A DNA stretch of 64,000 nt from Micromonospora sp. FIMYZ51 (GTDB lineage Bacteria; Actinomycetota; Actinomycetes; Mycobacteriales; Micromonosporaceae), in NCBI RefSeq assembly GCF_038246755.1, contig NZ_CP134706.1, positions 4,216,001 to 4,280,000 on the forward strand, written 5' to 3'. Every line of letters begins with the position of its first letter. Position 1 is the stretch's first letter. The notes beneath the pieces are model-generated. The model made no database searches and was not told where the DNA came from. It saw only the letters and a list, made by a program, of their open reading frames with translations. A program made the position numbers and the translations under genes. Below are positions 17,177 through 26,996 of the stretch, piece by piece.

Positions 17177-18769
17177 TCAGTCGTGCCGGGCCAGGGCGGC
17201 GGTCAACTCGTCGTCGTAGCTGGCAAGTTGACGCCCGTCCGCGGCGTACGCGATCAACCGCCCGTGGATCATGGTCGCCGACCGGAACGAGAAGGTCCGG
17301 ACGCCCGGGTAGGCCGCCAGCAGCGGGATGGCGCGTGGTGGGCCGCCGGGGGCGGAGTGGTATTCGAGCCGGTCCACCTGCTCGGAGACCACACCGTTGA
17401 CGCGTACCTTCGTCTTCTCGCTGCGGGTGTCGAAGGTGACCGGAGCGGCGGTGCCGAAGTCGGCGCACTCGGCCGGGCCCCGGCAGACGAAGAAGTAGCG
17501 CGGGTTGACCAGCTCCGCCGGACCGTACGCCTTGAAGGTGGGATCGGCCCCGGCGGGCAGCGGCTGCACCGCGAAGAACGCCAGGACGCCGGCAGCGGCG
17601 ACGCCCACCCGCAGCCAGGCCCGCCGCAGCGCGGCCCGGCGGGCCGGCCGGGCGACGACCGCGACCGTGCCGAAGCCGGCCAGGCAGAGCAGACAGACGC
17701 CGAGCGTACGGGCGTTCTCGAAGAGGAACTGCACGCCGGGTCGCATCGAGACCGGCCCCAGCACCACTCCCAGGGAGAGCAGCATGCTGGTCAGCAGCGC
17801 GGCACCGGCCACCCGCCGGGTGACCCCGGCGGCGCCGATCAGCAGCATCGCGGCAAGCACCGGCCAGACCTGGTGATGCGTCCAGGAGACCGGGGACGCG
17901 GCCACGGTGGCACAGCCGACGAGCACCGTCGCCTGCCCGGTACGTCCCTGCCCGGCCAGTTGCCGGGCCCGGAGCAGGGCCACCGCACAGACGACGGCCA
18001 CCAGCGCCGCCCAGACCAGTGGCAACGCGGCATCGGGCAGGCCGAGGCGGAGCAGCATGCCGTGCACGGACTGGTTGCCCAGCGACGCCAGGTTGCCGAT
18101 CCGGGAGGTCTGGGTCACCGTGCCCGCCCAGTAGGTCAGGCTCTCGGTGGGCAGCACGATGAGGGCGAGCGCGCCACACGCGACGAACGTGGCGCCCGCG
18201 CGGGCGGCGTCGCGGTACCGACCGCAGACCAGGAAGTAGGCCACGAACAGCAGCGGGGTGAGCTTGATCGCCGCCGCCACCCCGATCAGCATCCCGCGTA
18301 CCCGCGACGGCCGACCCATGCCGTCGAGCAGCGCCAGGAGCACGAGGAAGATGCTCACCTGGCCGAAGCGCAGGTTGCTCTGCACCGGTGCGGAGAGCAT
18401 CAACACCACGGCCACCGCCGCCACCGCCATCGGGCGGCCGGCGCGCCCGGTGGCCAGCGCGCGACCGACGGGTACGGCGAGGGCGACCACGGCCGCGCAG
18501 GTCGCCACCATCCAGGCCGCCTCGACCACACCGAGCGGCACGGTGGTGATCGGCCAGAGCACGAGTGCCGCGAACGGCGGGTAGGTGAACGGCCCGCCGT
18601 TGGCGGCCACGTACTCGTAGAGCGGGCGACCGGCGCGCAGGTCGACCAGGGCACCGTGATAGATGTGCAGGTCGGACAGGCGATCCGGGCGGCGCAGCAC
18701 CAGGGCGACGGAGACCAGGGCGGCCACCGCGAAAGCGACCCACAGCAGCACCAACCGACGATCCCGCAT
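17177..18769 (-). CDS. GT87-family polyprenol-phosphate-dependent glycosyltransferase
   Basis: The 530-residue polytopic membrane protein (about ten to twelve helices) belongs to the DUF2029/GT87 family of GT-C glycosyltransferases, whose mycobacterial members are alpha-1,2-mannosyltransferases in lipoglycan synthesis. Seen: first loop with SDLHIYHGALVDLRAGRPLYEY (the acidic DLxxY motif), TYPPFAALVLWP, NLRFGQVSIFLVLL and AAIKLTPLLFVAYFL, all typical. The C-terminal 100 residues form a soluble extracellular domain with two Cys. It would move a sugar from a polyprenyl phosphate carrier to a cell-envelope acceptor. Confidence 0.87.
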   Translation of the reverse strand: MRDRRLVLLWVAFAVAALVSVALVLRRPDRLSDLHIYHGALVDLRAGRPLYEYVAANGGPFTYPPFAALVLWPITTVPLGVVEAAWMVATCAAVVALAVPVGRALATGRAGRPMAVAAVAVVLMLSAPVQSNLRFGQVSIFLVLLALLDGMGRPSRVRGMLIGVAAAIKLTPLLFVAYFLVCGRYRDAARAGATFVACGALALIVLPTESLTYWAGTVTQTSRIGNLASLGNQSVHGMLLRLGLPDAALPLVWAALVAVVCAVALLRARQLAGQGRTGQATVLVGCATVAASPVSWTHHQVWPVLAAMLLIGAAGVTRRVAGAALLTSMLLSLGVVLGPVSMRPGVQFLFENARTLGVCLLCLAGFGTVAVVARPARRAALRRAWLRVGVAAAGVLAFFAVQPLPAGADPTFKAYGPAELVNPRYFFVCRGPAECADFGTAAPVTFDTRSEKTKVRVNGVVSEQVDRLEYHSAPGGPPRAIPLLAAYPGVRTFSFRSATMIHGRLIAYAADGRQLASYDDELTAALARHD

Positions 18770-18963
18770 GGACCGAGAATAGGCAACGGACGTCGATCCC
18801 GACGCCCCCGCGCGGCCGGCGGCGTCCCAAGGTCAGCTGACGCCTTGCCGCGAGCCCCCGCCGACACTGACAATCATCTATGTTCCTGAGCCGGACGAGA
18901 TCGGGCGCCGGGCAGCCCTCGATCGGAACACCGCCCTGTCCAACTCCGTCCGGAGGACATTTC

Positions 18964-20337
18964 ATGAGCAAGACGATCAGACTGTGGTGCGCCGCCCTGG
19001 CGGCCGTCGCCCTGACCGCGCTGGCCGCGCTCTCGGTGCCGGGTCCGGCGTCGGCGGCGACGCTTACCGAGGTGACCAACTTCGGCACCAACCCCAGCAA
19101 CCTGCGCATGCACCTGTACGTGCCGGACCGGGTCGCACCCCGACCCGGGCTACTGGTCGTGGTCCACTACTGCACCGGCAGCGGACCCGCGATGCACACC
19201 GGCACCCAGTTCGCCTCGCTTGCCGACCAGTACGGCTACCTCGTGGTCTACCCGTCGGTGACCCGCAGCAGCCGCTGCTTCGACGTCTCCTCGCCGCAGG
19301 CCCTGCGCCGGGGCGGCGGCAGCGACCCGGTGGGCATCATGTCGATGGTGGACTACGTGCGGGCGCGCTATCCCGTCGACCCGGCCCGGATCTTCGCCAC
19401 CGGAACGTCCTCGGGCGCGATGATGACAAACGTCCTGCTCGGGCTCTATCCGGACGTGTTCGCCGCCGGTGCCGCCTTCGCCGGCGTGCCGTTCGGTTGC
19501 TTCGCCACCACGAACGGTTCGGAATGGAACAGCGAGTGCGCCAACGGGCAGGTCATCCGCACCCCGCAGCAGTGGGGTGACCTGGTGCGCAACGCGTACC
19601 CGGGCTACACCGGCCCGCGACCGCGGATGCAGATCTGGCACGGCACCAACGACGACACCCTGCGCTACCCGAACTTCGGCGAGCAGGTCAAGCAGTGGAC
19701 CAACCTGCACGGGCTGAGCCAGACGCCGACCTTCACCGACAGCCCGCAGTCGGGCTACACCCGCACCCGCTACGGCAGTTCCGGAGGCAACGCTCCGGTC
19801 GAGGCGATCAGCATGCAGGGCGTGACGCACAACCTGCCGGTCGACGCCGCCCAGGCCGTCCGCTTCTTCGGCCTCAACTCCCCGACGCCGACGTCGTCGC
19901 CGACCCCGACGTCGAGCCCCACCCCGTCACCGAGCCCGACGTCGTCACCGGGCCCCACCCCGTCGCCGACGGTGACCCCGACCAGCACTCCGCCGCCGAG
20001 CCCGACCCTGCCACCGGGCACCGGATGCCGGGTCGGTTACACGGTCAACGCCTGGAACACCGGGCTGACCGCCTCGGTGACCATCACCAACACCGGCCCC
20101 ACCAGCGTGAACGGCTGGAGCCTGGCGTTCACCCTGCCCGGCGGGCAGAGCATCACCAACGGCTGGAACGCGACGTACTCGCCGACCTCCGGCGCGGTGA
20201 CCGCACGCAACGTCTCCTACAACGGCACCATCGCCCCGAACGCCTCGACCACCATCGGCTTCCAGGCCAACCACAGCGGCAACACCGCCAGCCCGACCTC
20301 GTTCACCCTGAACGGAAACCCCTGCTCGATCGGCTGA
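18964..20337 (+). CDS. Secreted CE1/PHB-depolymerase-type esterase with CBM2
   Basis: The 457-residue preprotein has a signal peptide (about 1-32, cleavage after ASA), an alpha/beta-hydrolase domain (about 33-310) with nucleophile Ser in GTSSGAM, the oxyanion segment HYCTGSG, acid in GTNDDTLRY and His in GVTHNLP, a Ser/Pro/Thr linker, and a C-terminal CBM2 (about 355-455, CRVGYTVNAWNTG...NPC). The catalytic domain is of the type found in acetylxylan and feruloyl esterases of actinobacteria, which strip ester groups from xylan. Start ATG 18964 follows GGAGGACATTTC. It is divergent from GT87. Confidence 0.9.
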   Translation: MSKTIRLWCAALAAVALTALAALSVPGPASAATLTEVTNFGTNPSNLRMHLYVPDRVAPRPGLLVVVHYCTGSGPAMHTGTQFASLADQYGYLVVYPSVTRSSRCFDVSSPQALRRGGGSDPVGIMSMVDYVRARYPVDPARIFATGTSSGAMMTNVLLGLYPDVFAAGAAFAGVPFGCFATTNGSEWNSECANGQVIRTPQQWGDLVRNAYPGYTGPRPRMQIWHGTNDDTLRYPNFGEQVKQWTNLHGLSQTPTFTDSPQSGYTRTRYGSSGGNAPVEAISMQGVTHNLPVDAAQAVRFFGLNSPTPTSSPTPTSSPTPSPSPTSSPGPTPSPTVTPTSTPPPSPTLPPGTGCRVGYTVNAWNTGLTASVTITNTGPTSVNGWSLAFTLPGGQSITNGWNATYSPTSGAVTARNVSYNGTIAPNASTTIGFQANHSGNTASPTSFTLNGNPCSIG

Positions 20338-20378
20338 CCCCCGGAACCACAAATCCGCGCTGCTCTATATATTTGGCT

Positions 20379-20392
20379 GGAAAGCGCTTGCC
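20379..20392. promoter_or_regulatory. LacI-type operator GGAAAGCGCTTGCC
   Basis: The palindrome matches at 12 of 14 positions around AAGCGCTT and lies 59 bases upstream of the lectin/beta-helix gene. A 13-of-14 identical site occurs at 26780-26793 before the GH3 gene. The sequence just upstream (CTATATATTTGG) is the most AT-rich nearby and may be part of the promoter. Confidence 0.65.
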
Positions 20393-20450
20393 CCGTCCCG
20401 GTCTCCAGCGGGCAGGCGCGCCACCACCGACCCGTACCGGAGGAACCCGC

Positions 20451-22061
20451 ATGCTGTTCCGGACAAGGACCCGACGACCACGCCGCTGGCTGGCCGTCGC
20501 CGGCACGCTGGCCATGCTCGGCGCCGCCACGGCGGTCGCCGCGCCAAGCGCGCTGGCCGCCACCGTCGACCCCAACGCCACATACGTGATCGTCAACCGA
20601 CACAGTGGCAAGGCGATGGACGTGTGGAACTGGTCCACCGCCGACAACGCCCCGATCAACCAGTACGCCCGCAACGACGCCGCGGTGCAGCAGTGGCGCT
20701 TCGTCGACGTCGGCGGCGGCTACTACCAGATCCGCTCGGTGCACAGTGGCAAGGTCCTCGAACTGCCAAACGCCACCGACGGCGTACAACTGGTGCAGAA
20801 CGCCTCGGCCAGCGGCAACAACCGCCAGCACTTCCGGCTGGCGGACTCCGATGCCGGCCACGTCCGCTTCATCAACCGGCACTCGAACAAGGCGCTGGAC
20901 GTCTGGGGTTGGTCCACCGCCGACGGTGGCATGATCTCCCAGTACCAGGACGTCAACGGCGCCAACCAGCAGTGGCAGCTGATCGCCCTCGGCGGCGGCA
21001 ACGGCGGCACCGGCTGCGGCAGCGGCGCCTTCCAGGCCGAGGCTGTGCTCAGCGGCGGCACGTGGACCGCCCGCAACGGCGGCAGCACGGTCTACACCGG
21101 CGGCGACATGCGGGCGGCCGTGCAGGCGGCGGTGAACAGCCTCAGCGCCGGGCGCACCAGCAAGCAGCGGGTCGTGGTACGCGGCTCCGGCTCGATCAGC
21201 GCCGGATCCCGGATCTCACTGCCCAGCTACACCACGATCGACGTGTGCGGCACGATAAACGTGACCGGCTCCGGCAGCGGCGACCAGGCACCTATCTACT
21301 CCCGCGGCACCACCCAGGTCGAGGTGCAGCACCTCACCGTCACCGGTTCCCCGTTGTACGGCATCTTCCTGCGCAACGTCACCGACGTGGTGCTCGGTCA
21401 GATCGACATGCGGCTCTCCGGCGGACTGGGCGTACGCATCGACAACCGGGGTGACACCAGTCAGTGGACCCGCAACGTACGCATCGACAACGTGTACGTC
21501 TCCGGCGCCAGTTCGCACGCGGTGGAGACGTACGGGGTGGACGGGTTGACCGTCGGCACCGTCACCGCCCGCAACGTCGGTGAGTCGGGGCTGCTGCTCA
21601 ACCAGACCATCAACGCCACGGTGACCACTGTCGACGCCGAGAACGCCGGCAGCGGCACCGGGTACGCCGCCTTCCGGATCGCCAACCGGGCCGGCCGGAT
21701 CGGCTCCGGCTACCCGACCAACATCCGGGTCGGCACCGTACGGGCGCGCGGCGGTGGCCGGGGCATCTTCTGCGTCTCGGAGTCCGGCGGGCTCGCGGTC
21801 AACCGGGTGGACATCGCCAACACCGGCAACAACGCGATCCTGCTGGAGAACTGCTACGGCGTGGACATCGCCGCGGGTGGCGGCACGATCAGCGGCGGCG
21901 GTGAGGTGCGGCTGGCCGCCCGCACCGAGTTCCCCGGCAACCGGGATCTGACCCTGCGCAACTTCACGCTGGTCAACAACCGGATCCTGGAGAACCCCTG
22001 CACCACCAACCTGACCATCAGCAACATCACCCTAAACAACGCCACCATAACCCGCTGCTAA
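20451..22061 (+). CDS. Secreted ricin-B lectin plus right-handed beta-helix protein
   Basis: The 536-residue preprotein has an Arg-rich signal peptide (RTRTRRPRRWLAVAG, cleavage after ALA near 37), a ricin-B/CBM13 module (about 45-180) with repeated VNRHSGKAMDVW and QQWRF/QQWQL motifs, a Gly-rich hinge, and a parallel beta-helix domain (about 195-536) with many short NVTxVxxGxI-type turns. The beta-helix fold is shared by pectate lyases, polygalacturonases and other polysaccharide enzymes; the substrate cannot be told here. Start ATG 20451 follows CCGGAGGAACCC. The operator upstream suggests sugar control. Confidence 0.87.
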   Translation: MLFRTRTRRPRRWLAVAGTLAMLGAATAVAAPSALAATVDPNATYVIVNRHSGKAMDVWNWSTADNAPINQYARNDAAVQQWRFVDVGGGYYQIRSVHSGKVLELPNATDGVQLVQNASASGNNRQHFRLADSDAGHVRFINRHSNKALDVWGWSTADGGMISQYQDVNGANQQWQLIALGGGNGGTGCGSGAFQAEAVLSGGTWTARNGGSTVYTGGDMRAAVQAAVNSLSAGRTSKQRVVVRGSGSISAGSRISLPSYTTIDVCGTINVTGSGSGDQAPIYSRGTTQVEVQHLTVTGSPLYGIFLRNVTDVVLGQIDMRLSGGLGVRIDNRGDTSQWTRNVRIDNVYVSGASSHAVETYGVDGLTVGTVTARNVGESGLLLNQTINATVTTVDAENAGSGTGYAAFRIANRAGRIGSGYPTNIRVGTVRARGGGRGIFCVSESGGLAVNRVDIANTGNNAILLENCYGVDIAAGGGTISGGGEVRLAARTEFPGNRDLTLRNFTLVNNRILENPCTTNLTISNITLNNATITRC

Positions 22062-22107
22062 CCCCACCCCCCACCCCTCCCCTCCCCTCCCCCACCCTCC
22101 CCTCCCT

Positions 22108-22168
22108 GTTGATCATGAGGTTAGCGGCACTAGTTGATCTTCAAACTGCCGCCAACCTCATGATCAAC
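22108..22168. terminator. Long hairpin between convergent genes
   Basis: Arms of 22 bases (GTTGATCATGAGGTTAGCGG... and complement, one mismatch) flank a 17-base loop. It follows the lectin gene. The right arm covers the stop codon of the minus-strand acetyltransferase gene (22164-22166). It is less GC-rich than the other terminators here. Confidence 0.75.
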
Positions 22169-22757
22169 GGGGTAGAAGGTGCCTGCGCTGGACGGCGCTT
22201 GTTGGTGTGACCAGGCTTAGCGGCGGCACATCCTTCGCGACAACGGCGCCCGCGCCGACGACCGAGCCCCGACCGATTGTCACTCCGGGGGTGACCGTGG
22301 CTGCGGCGCCGATCCACACGTCATCCTCGATGACGATGGGCGCGTGCGTGATGAAGTCGTACCGCTCGTTGAGCTCGACGGGGTGCCCGGCCGTGCTCAG
22401 AGTCACTCGGGGACCAATCAGGACGCGATCCCCGATGGTGATGCCGCCGTAGTCGAGGAGAAAGCATCCCTGGTTGATGAAGACCCGCTCGCCGAACGAC
22501 GTTCCGAGCCCATAGTCGCAGTAGAACGGCGGCAGGATGGAGAGCGAGCCGGGGATGGGGCCACCGAAGATCTCGGCGAGCACCGTTCTGCGCGCGTCAA
22601 GGTCGTCAAACGGCAACGCGTTGAGGCGCGCGGTCAGGTTCATGACGAGCTGTACGCGCTCCGCGAAGGCTCGGGATTCCGGCGTCCGTGTTCGTAGCCG
22701 TTGCTCGTTGCGCACCAGGCATCTTGGCACGGCGGGCAGCGCACCGTTGGCCGCCAT
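22164..22757 (-). CDS. Maltose/galactoside-type O-acetyltransferase (LbH)
   Basis: The 197-residue enzyme has an N-terminal Mac segment (about 30-75) and a left-handed beta-helix of hexapeptide repeats (ITIGDRVLIGPRVTLSTAGHPV with the catalytic His, then VIEDDVWIGAAATVTPGVTIGRGSVVGAGAVVAKDVP). It would transfer acetyl from acetyl-CoA to a sugar hydroxyl in the cytoplasm. The N terminus is slightly long (MAANGALPAVPRCLVRNEQ), so a later start is possible. Its codon use includes more A/T third positions than neighbours, a hint of separate origin. Confidence 0.85.
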   Translation of the reverse strand: MAANGALPAVPRCLVRNEQRLRTRTPESRAFAERVQLVMNLTARLNALPFDDLDARRTVLAEIFGGPIPGSLSILPPFYCDYGLGTSFGERVFINQGCFLLDYGGITIGDRVLIGPRVTLSTAGHPVELNERYDFITHAPIVIEDDVWIGAAATVTPGVTIGRGSVVGAGAVVAKDVPPLSLVTPTSAVQRRHLLPR

Positions 22758-22803
22758 GGCGGTCAGGCGATCGATCCGGGTGCCGGCGCGGGCCAGTGGG
22801 GCT

Positions 22804-22864
22804 GAGGCGTTAAGAAGGGCCCCTTCCTATGCACGAGGCGTTAGGAAGGGGCCCTTCCTTTCAC
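22804..22864. repeat. Tandem Micromonospora-type GGCGTTA...AAGGGGCCCTTCC hairpins
   Basis: Two copies of about 30 bases (22804-22834 and 22835-22864) each start GAGGCGTTA and contain a palindrome around GGGCCC. The second palindrome GGAAGGGGCCCTTCC is followed by TTTC and abuts the stop of the minus-strand xylanase. They probably act as a terminator between the xylanase and the acetyltransferase genes. Confidence 0.7.
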
Positions 22865-24435
<1,571 letters not shown>

Positions 24436-24469
24436 TCAGCCGGCCACCATGAGTAGATCGAGGCTGTTC

Positions 24470-24493
24470 TATCGAAAACAGTATCGAAACACG
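24470..24493. promoter_or_regulatory. Tandem TATCGAAA repeats upstream of the xylanase
   Basis: TATCGAAAACAG and TATCGAAACACG are contiguous 12-base direct repeats, 149 bases upstream of the xylanase start. The TATCGAAA core recurs, in palindromic form, upstream of the GH3 gene at 26889-26899. Regulation by the LacI protein encoded at 25643-26674 is inferred. Confidence 0.55.
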
Positions 24494-24583
24494 TCCGTAA
24501 GCTCAACGTGCCCCGACCGTCTTCTGCGCGACCGGCGCACGCCACCGCGCCGGCTCGATCCGCAGTAAACCACAGCCGACTCC

Positions 24584-25618
24584 TCAGCCGGCCGTTATCG
24601 GAACGGCCGGAAGTTTCGGACCGTCCGCCGACTCGGTGAGCAGCGCGGCCAACCAGCTCAGCTGACGTCGGACGTGGGTGGCGTCGCCGTGCTCGTGACC
24701 GTTGAACGGGTACACGTGCATGCTCCGCGCCGGTGCCGGGCCGCCACTGGCCGCGCCGTACTGGTTGTACGCGGCGAAGCCGGTGCTCGGCGGGCAGACC
24801 ATGTCGCGCAGCCCGATCCCGAAGTGTGCCGGCGCGGTGGCGCGACGCGCGAAGCAGACCCCGTCCATGTAGGACAGGGTGTGGCGCACCGCCGCTTCGA
24901 CGTCCCGGTTGACCGCGAGGTAGTTGACGATCTCGCCGTACACGCCGACCTCGGTGATCTCGATGGCCCGTTGCAGGTGACAGAGGAACGGCGCGGTGGC
25001 AAGCACGGCGGCGAGATCCGGCACCAACCCGGCGACCGCGAGCGCCAGCCCGCCGCCCTGACTGTTGCCCGCGACGACCACCCGCTGCGGGTCGACGCCC
25101 GGCAGGGCACGGGCCGCCTGGACCGCCCGCACCGCGTCGGTGATCAACCGGCGGTAGTAGTAGCCCTGCGGCGACAGGATGCCCCGGGTCACCGGGCTGG
25201 GCCCGCCCGGCGCGCTGCCGTGCGGATCGGCCGTGTCACCCGCGCCGAACTGCCCGGACTGCCCCCGGGCGTCCATCAGCAGGTGCGCGTATCCGGCGAC
25301 CGGCCAGGTCAACCGCTCGTGCGGCAACCCCCGGCCACGCCCGTAGCCGACGTACTCCACGATCACCGGCAAGCGGCCGTCGACGCCGGCCGGCCGGTGG
25401 TACCAGGCCCGGACCGGGTCACCGGCGAAGCCGGCGAAGGTGACGTCCCAGGTGTCGACCAGGCGCAGGTCGGTCGGCTCGGGACGGACGTCGACAAGCA
25501 CCGGCAGCTTCGCCGCCGAATCCAGGGTGCTCCGCCAGAACCTGTCGAAGTCCGCCGGCTCCGCCACCGTGGGGGCGTAGTCGCGCAGTTGGTCGAGGGG
25601 CAGGTCGAAAAGGGGCAT
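24584..25618 (-). CDS. CE7 acetylxylan esterase / cephalosporin-C deacetylase
   Basis: The 344-residue cytoplasmic alpha/beta hydrolase has the CE7 features: nucleophile Ser in AGNSQGGG, RGQSGQFGAGDT, acid in LRDMVCPPSTGFAAYN, His in NGHEHG. No signal peptide is present, so it would deacetylate imported xylo-oligomers. Start ATG 25618 follows GAGGAGCC. It is 24 bases downstream of the LacI gene on the same strand, so the two form an operon. This links deacetylation to the xylan locus. Confidence 0.9.
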   Translation of the reverse strand: MPLFDLPLDQLRDYAPTVAEPADFDRFWRSTLDSAAKLPVLVDVRPEPTDLRLVDTWDVTFAGFAGDPVRAWYHRPAGVDGRLPVIVEYVGYGRGRGLPHERLTWPVAGYAHLLMDARGQSGQFGAGDTADPHGSAPGGPSPVTRGILSPQGYYYRRLITDAVRAVQAARALPGVDPQRVVVAGNSQGGGLALAVAGLVPDLAAVLATAPFLCHLQRAIEITEVGVYGEIVNYLAVNRDVEAAVRHTLSYMDGVCFARRATAPAHFGIGLRDMVCPPSTGFAAYNQYGAASGGPAPARSMHVYPFNGHEHGDATHVRRQLSWLAALLTESADGPKLPAVPITAG

Positions 25619-25642
25619 GGCTCCTCGCAGGTGGTAGGGCGG

Positions 25643-26674
25643 TCAGGTACGCCGGGGCGGCGCGGTGCTCTCGCGTACCACCAGCTCGGCGACCAGGTCG
25701 ATCCGGCTGCTGGGCAGGGTCACCTCCCGCGCGAGATCGAGCAGCATCTTGGCGGCGGTGCCGGCCATGTCGCGCAGCGGCTGGTTGACCGTGGTCAACG
25801 CCGGCCCGATCCAGCGGGACAGCGGCAGGTTGTCGTACCCGACCACGGAGACGTCGGCGGGGACGTTGATGCCGAGCTGCCGGGCGGCCCGCAGCACCCC
25901 CACCGCCTGTAGGTCGGAGCCGGCGAAGATCGCCGTCGGCCGGTCCGGCCCGGTCAACAGCTCCATGCCCTGGCGGTAGCCGGCGTCGGTGTGGAAGTTG
26001 CCGGAGCGGACCAGCCGGGGATCGACGGGTACGGCGAACTCCTCGTGGGCGCAGCGGAAGCCCGCGGTGCGCGCCCGCGCGCAGAGCACGTCCCGGGGGC
26101 CGGAGATGATCGCGATCCGGCGGTGCCCGAGTTCCAGCAGGTGGCGGGTGGCGAGCAGGCCACCGTTCCAGTTGTTCGAGCCCACCGTGGGTACCGAGGC
26201 CGCACTGGCGCTGTCGGTGTCGACCACGACAACCGGGATCGCCTGGCGCCGCAACTGCTGTCGCTGCTGGCCGGTCAGGTTGCACATGACCAGCACGACC
26301 CCGAGCGGACGCCGGCCGATCACCGCGTCGAGCCAGGACTGCGGCGGCCGGCGGGCACCGCCCAGTTGCGACAGCACCACGTTGAGCCGCTCGGCGGCGG
26401 CCACGGCCTCGACCCCGCGGATGATCTCCAGCGCCCAGTCGGAGCCGAACTCGTGGAACACCAGGTCGATCTGGCCGTCGGCGGTCGTACGTCGAGCGCG
26501 GCGGCGGTAGCGGTGCCGTTCCAGGCTGGCCTCGACGCGCGCCCGGGTGCCGGCCGCGACGTCCGCCCGGCCGTTGAGGACCTTCGAGACCGTCGCCGAC
26601 GAGACGCCGACCTCCCGCGCGATCGTCGCGATCGTCGCGGAGCCGAACGCCGTCGGCGGGCGGTCTGCGGTCAT
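25643..26674 (-). CDS. LacI-family repressor of the xylan locus
   Basis: The 343-residue repressor has an N-terminal HTH (ATIATIAREVGVSSATVSKVLNGRADVAAGTRARVEA in outline) with the hinge, and a periplasmic-binding-like effector domain with DADVSVVGYDNLPLSRWIGPALTTVNQP typical of the family. Start ATG 26674 is chosen for family length and the AGGGA ribosome site; the much longer upstream frame has neither. It is divergent from the GH3-importer operon and upstream of the CE7 esterase. CGAAAATTTCG at 26697-26707, only 23 bases before its ATG, suggests autoregulation. Effector is probably a xylo-oligosaccharide or aldouronate (inference). Confidence 0.92.
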   Translation of the reverse strand: MTADRPPTAFGSATIATIAREVGVSSATVSKVLNGRADVAAGTRARVEASLERHRYRRRARRTTADGQIDLVFHEFGSDWALEIIRGVEAVAAAERLNVVLSQLGGARRPPQSWLDAVIGRRPLGVVLVMCNLTGQQRQQLRRQAIPVVVVDTDSASAASVPTVGSNNWNGGLLATRHLLELGHRRIAIISGPRDVLCARARTAGFRCAHEEFAVPVDPRLVRSGNFHTDAGYRQGMELLTGPDRPTAIFAGSDLQAVGVLRAARQLGINVPADVSVVGYDNLPLSRWIGPALTTVNQPLRDMAGTAAKMLLDLAREVTLPSSRIDLVAELVVRESTAPPRRT

Positions 26675-26696
26675 CGGAATCCCTGGAACCGGTCGG

Positions 26697-26707
26697 CGAA
26701 AATTTCG
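26697..26707. promoter_or_regulatory. Operator CGAAAATTTCG near the LacI gene
   Basis: Eleven-base palindrome around a central A, extended by CGGGGAAC, in the leader of the LacI gene. It shares CGAAAATTTCGG and a following AAC with the reverse complement of the 26889 site. It resembles the CGAA-N-TTCG motif described for the Streptomyces beta-xylosidase regulator BxlR. Confidence 0.7.
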
Positions 26708-26779
26708 GGGAACTGTAGCACGCTGGCAACCTTTGCCGATGACACCGGTCGATGGCGAGGCGGCCACGGCCAGGCGACA

Positions 26780-26793
26780 GGAAATCGCTTGCC
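26780..26793. promoter_or_regulatory. LacI-type operator GGAAATCGCTTGCC
   Basis: It differs by one base from GGAAAGCGCTTGCC at 20379-20392. It is on the promoter-distal side of the putative -35 of the GH3 operon. Confidence 0.5.
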
Positions 26794-26888
26794 AGCTCCG
26801 CATCACCCGCGTGGTCAGTGTCTTTCCGGCTCTTGACACGGATTCATCAACGCCTTTAGGTTCCGGACACAGGTGTCGATCTGGTTTC

Positions 26889-26899
26889 CGAAATTTTCG
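26889..26899. promoter_or_regulatory. Operator CGAAATTTTCG upstream of the GH3 operon
   Basis: Eleven-base palindrome around a central T; read on the minus strand the context is TTATCGAAAATTTCGGAAAC, joining the ATCGAAA and TTTCGGAAAC elements found at 24470 and 42256. It lies about 50 bases past the TTGACA at 26833-26838, so repression by blocking transcription start or elongation is plausible. Confidence 0.7.
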
Positions 26900-26996
26900 A
26901 TAACCGCCGTGCCGCACGGTGGTCGTTCCCACGTCGTCGTGACGGCGACTGGTACGGCCGCGGGGCGACCTCGCGGGCGCGGCCGGAGGGGTGCGC

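Larger units (their letters stand above)
26675..26996. other. Divergent control region of the xylan locus
   Basis: These 322 bases separate the LacI gene and the GH3 operon. They contain three separate palindromic sites, listed individually (26697, 26780, 26889). An AT-richer stretch around 26820-26900 (TTGACACGGATTCATC) has a good TTGACA -35 at 26833-26838 for the GH3 operon. Confidence 0.7.

Noticed and set aside
17088..19109. Long minus-strand frame overlapping GT87 and the esterase start
   Set aside because: Arg/Gly-rich composition with no domain; it is the GC-driven shadow of GT87, whose frame has clear membrane segments and motifs.
22804..22864. Insertion-sequence inverted repeats
   Set aside because: Copies are tandem, short and hairpin-forming, with no transposase nearby; a genus-typical intergenic repeat explains them better.
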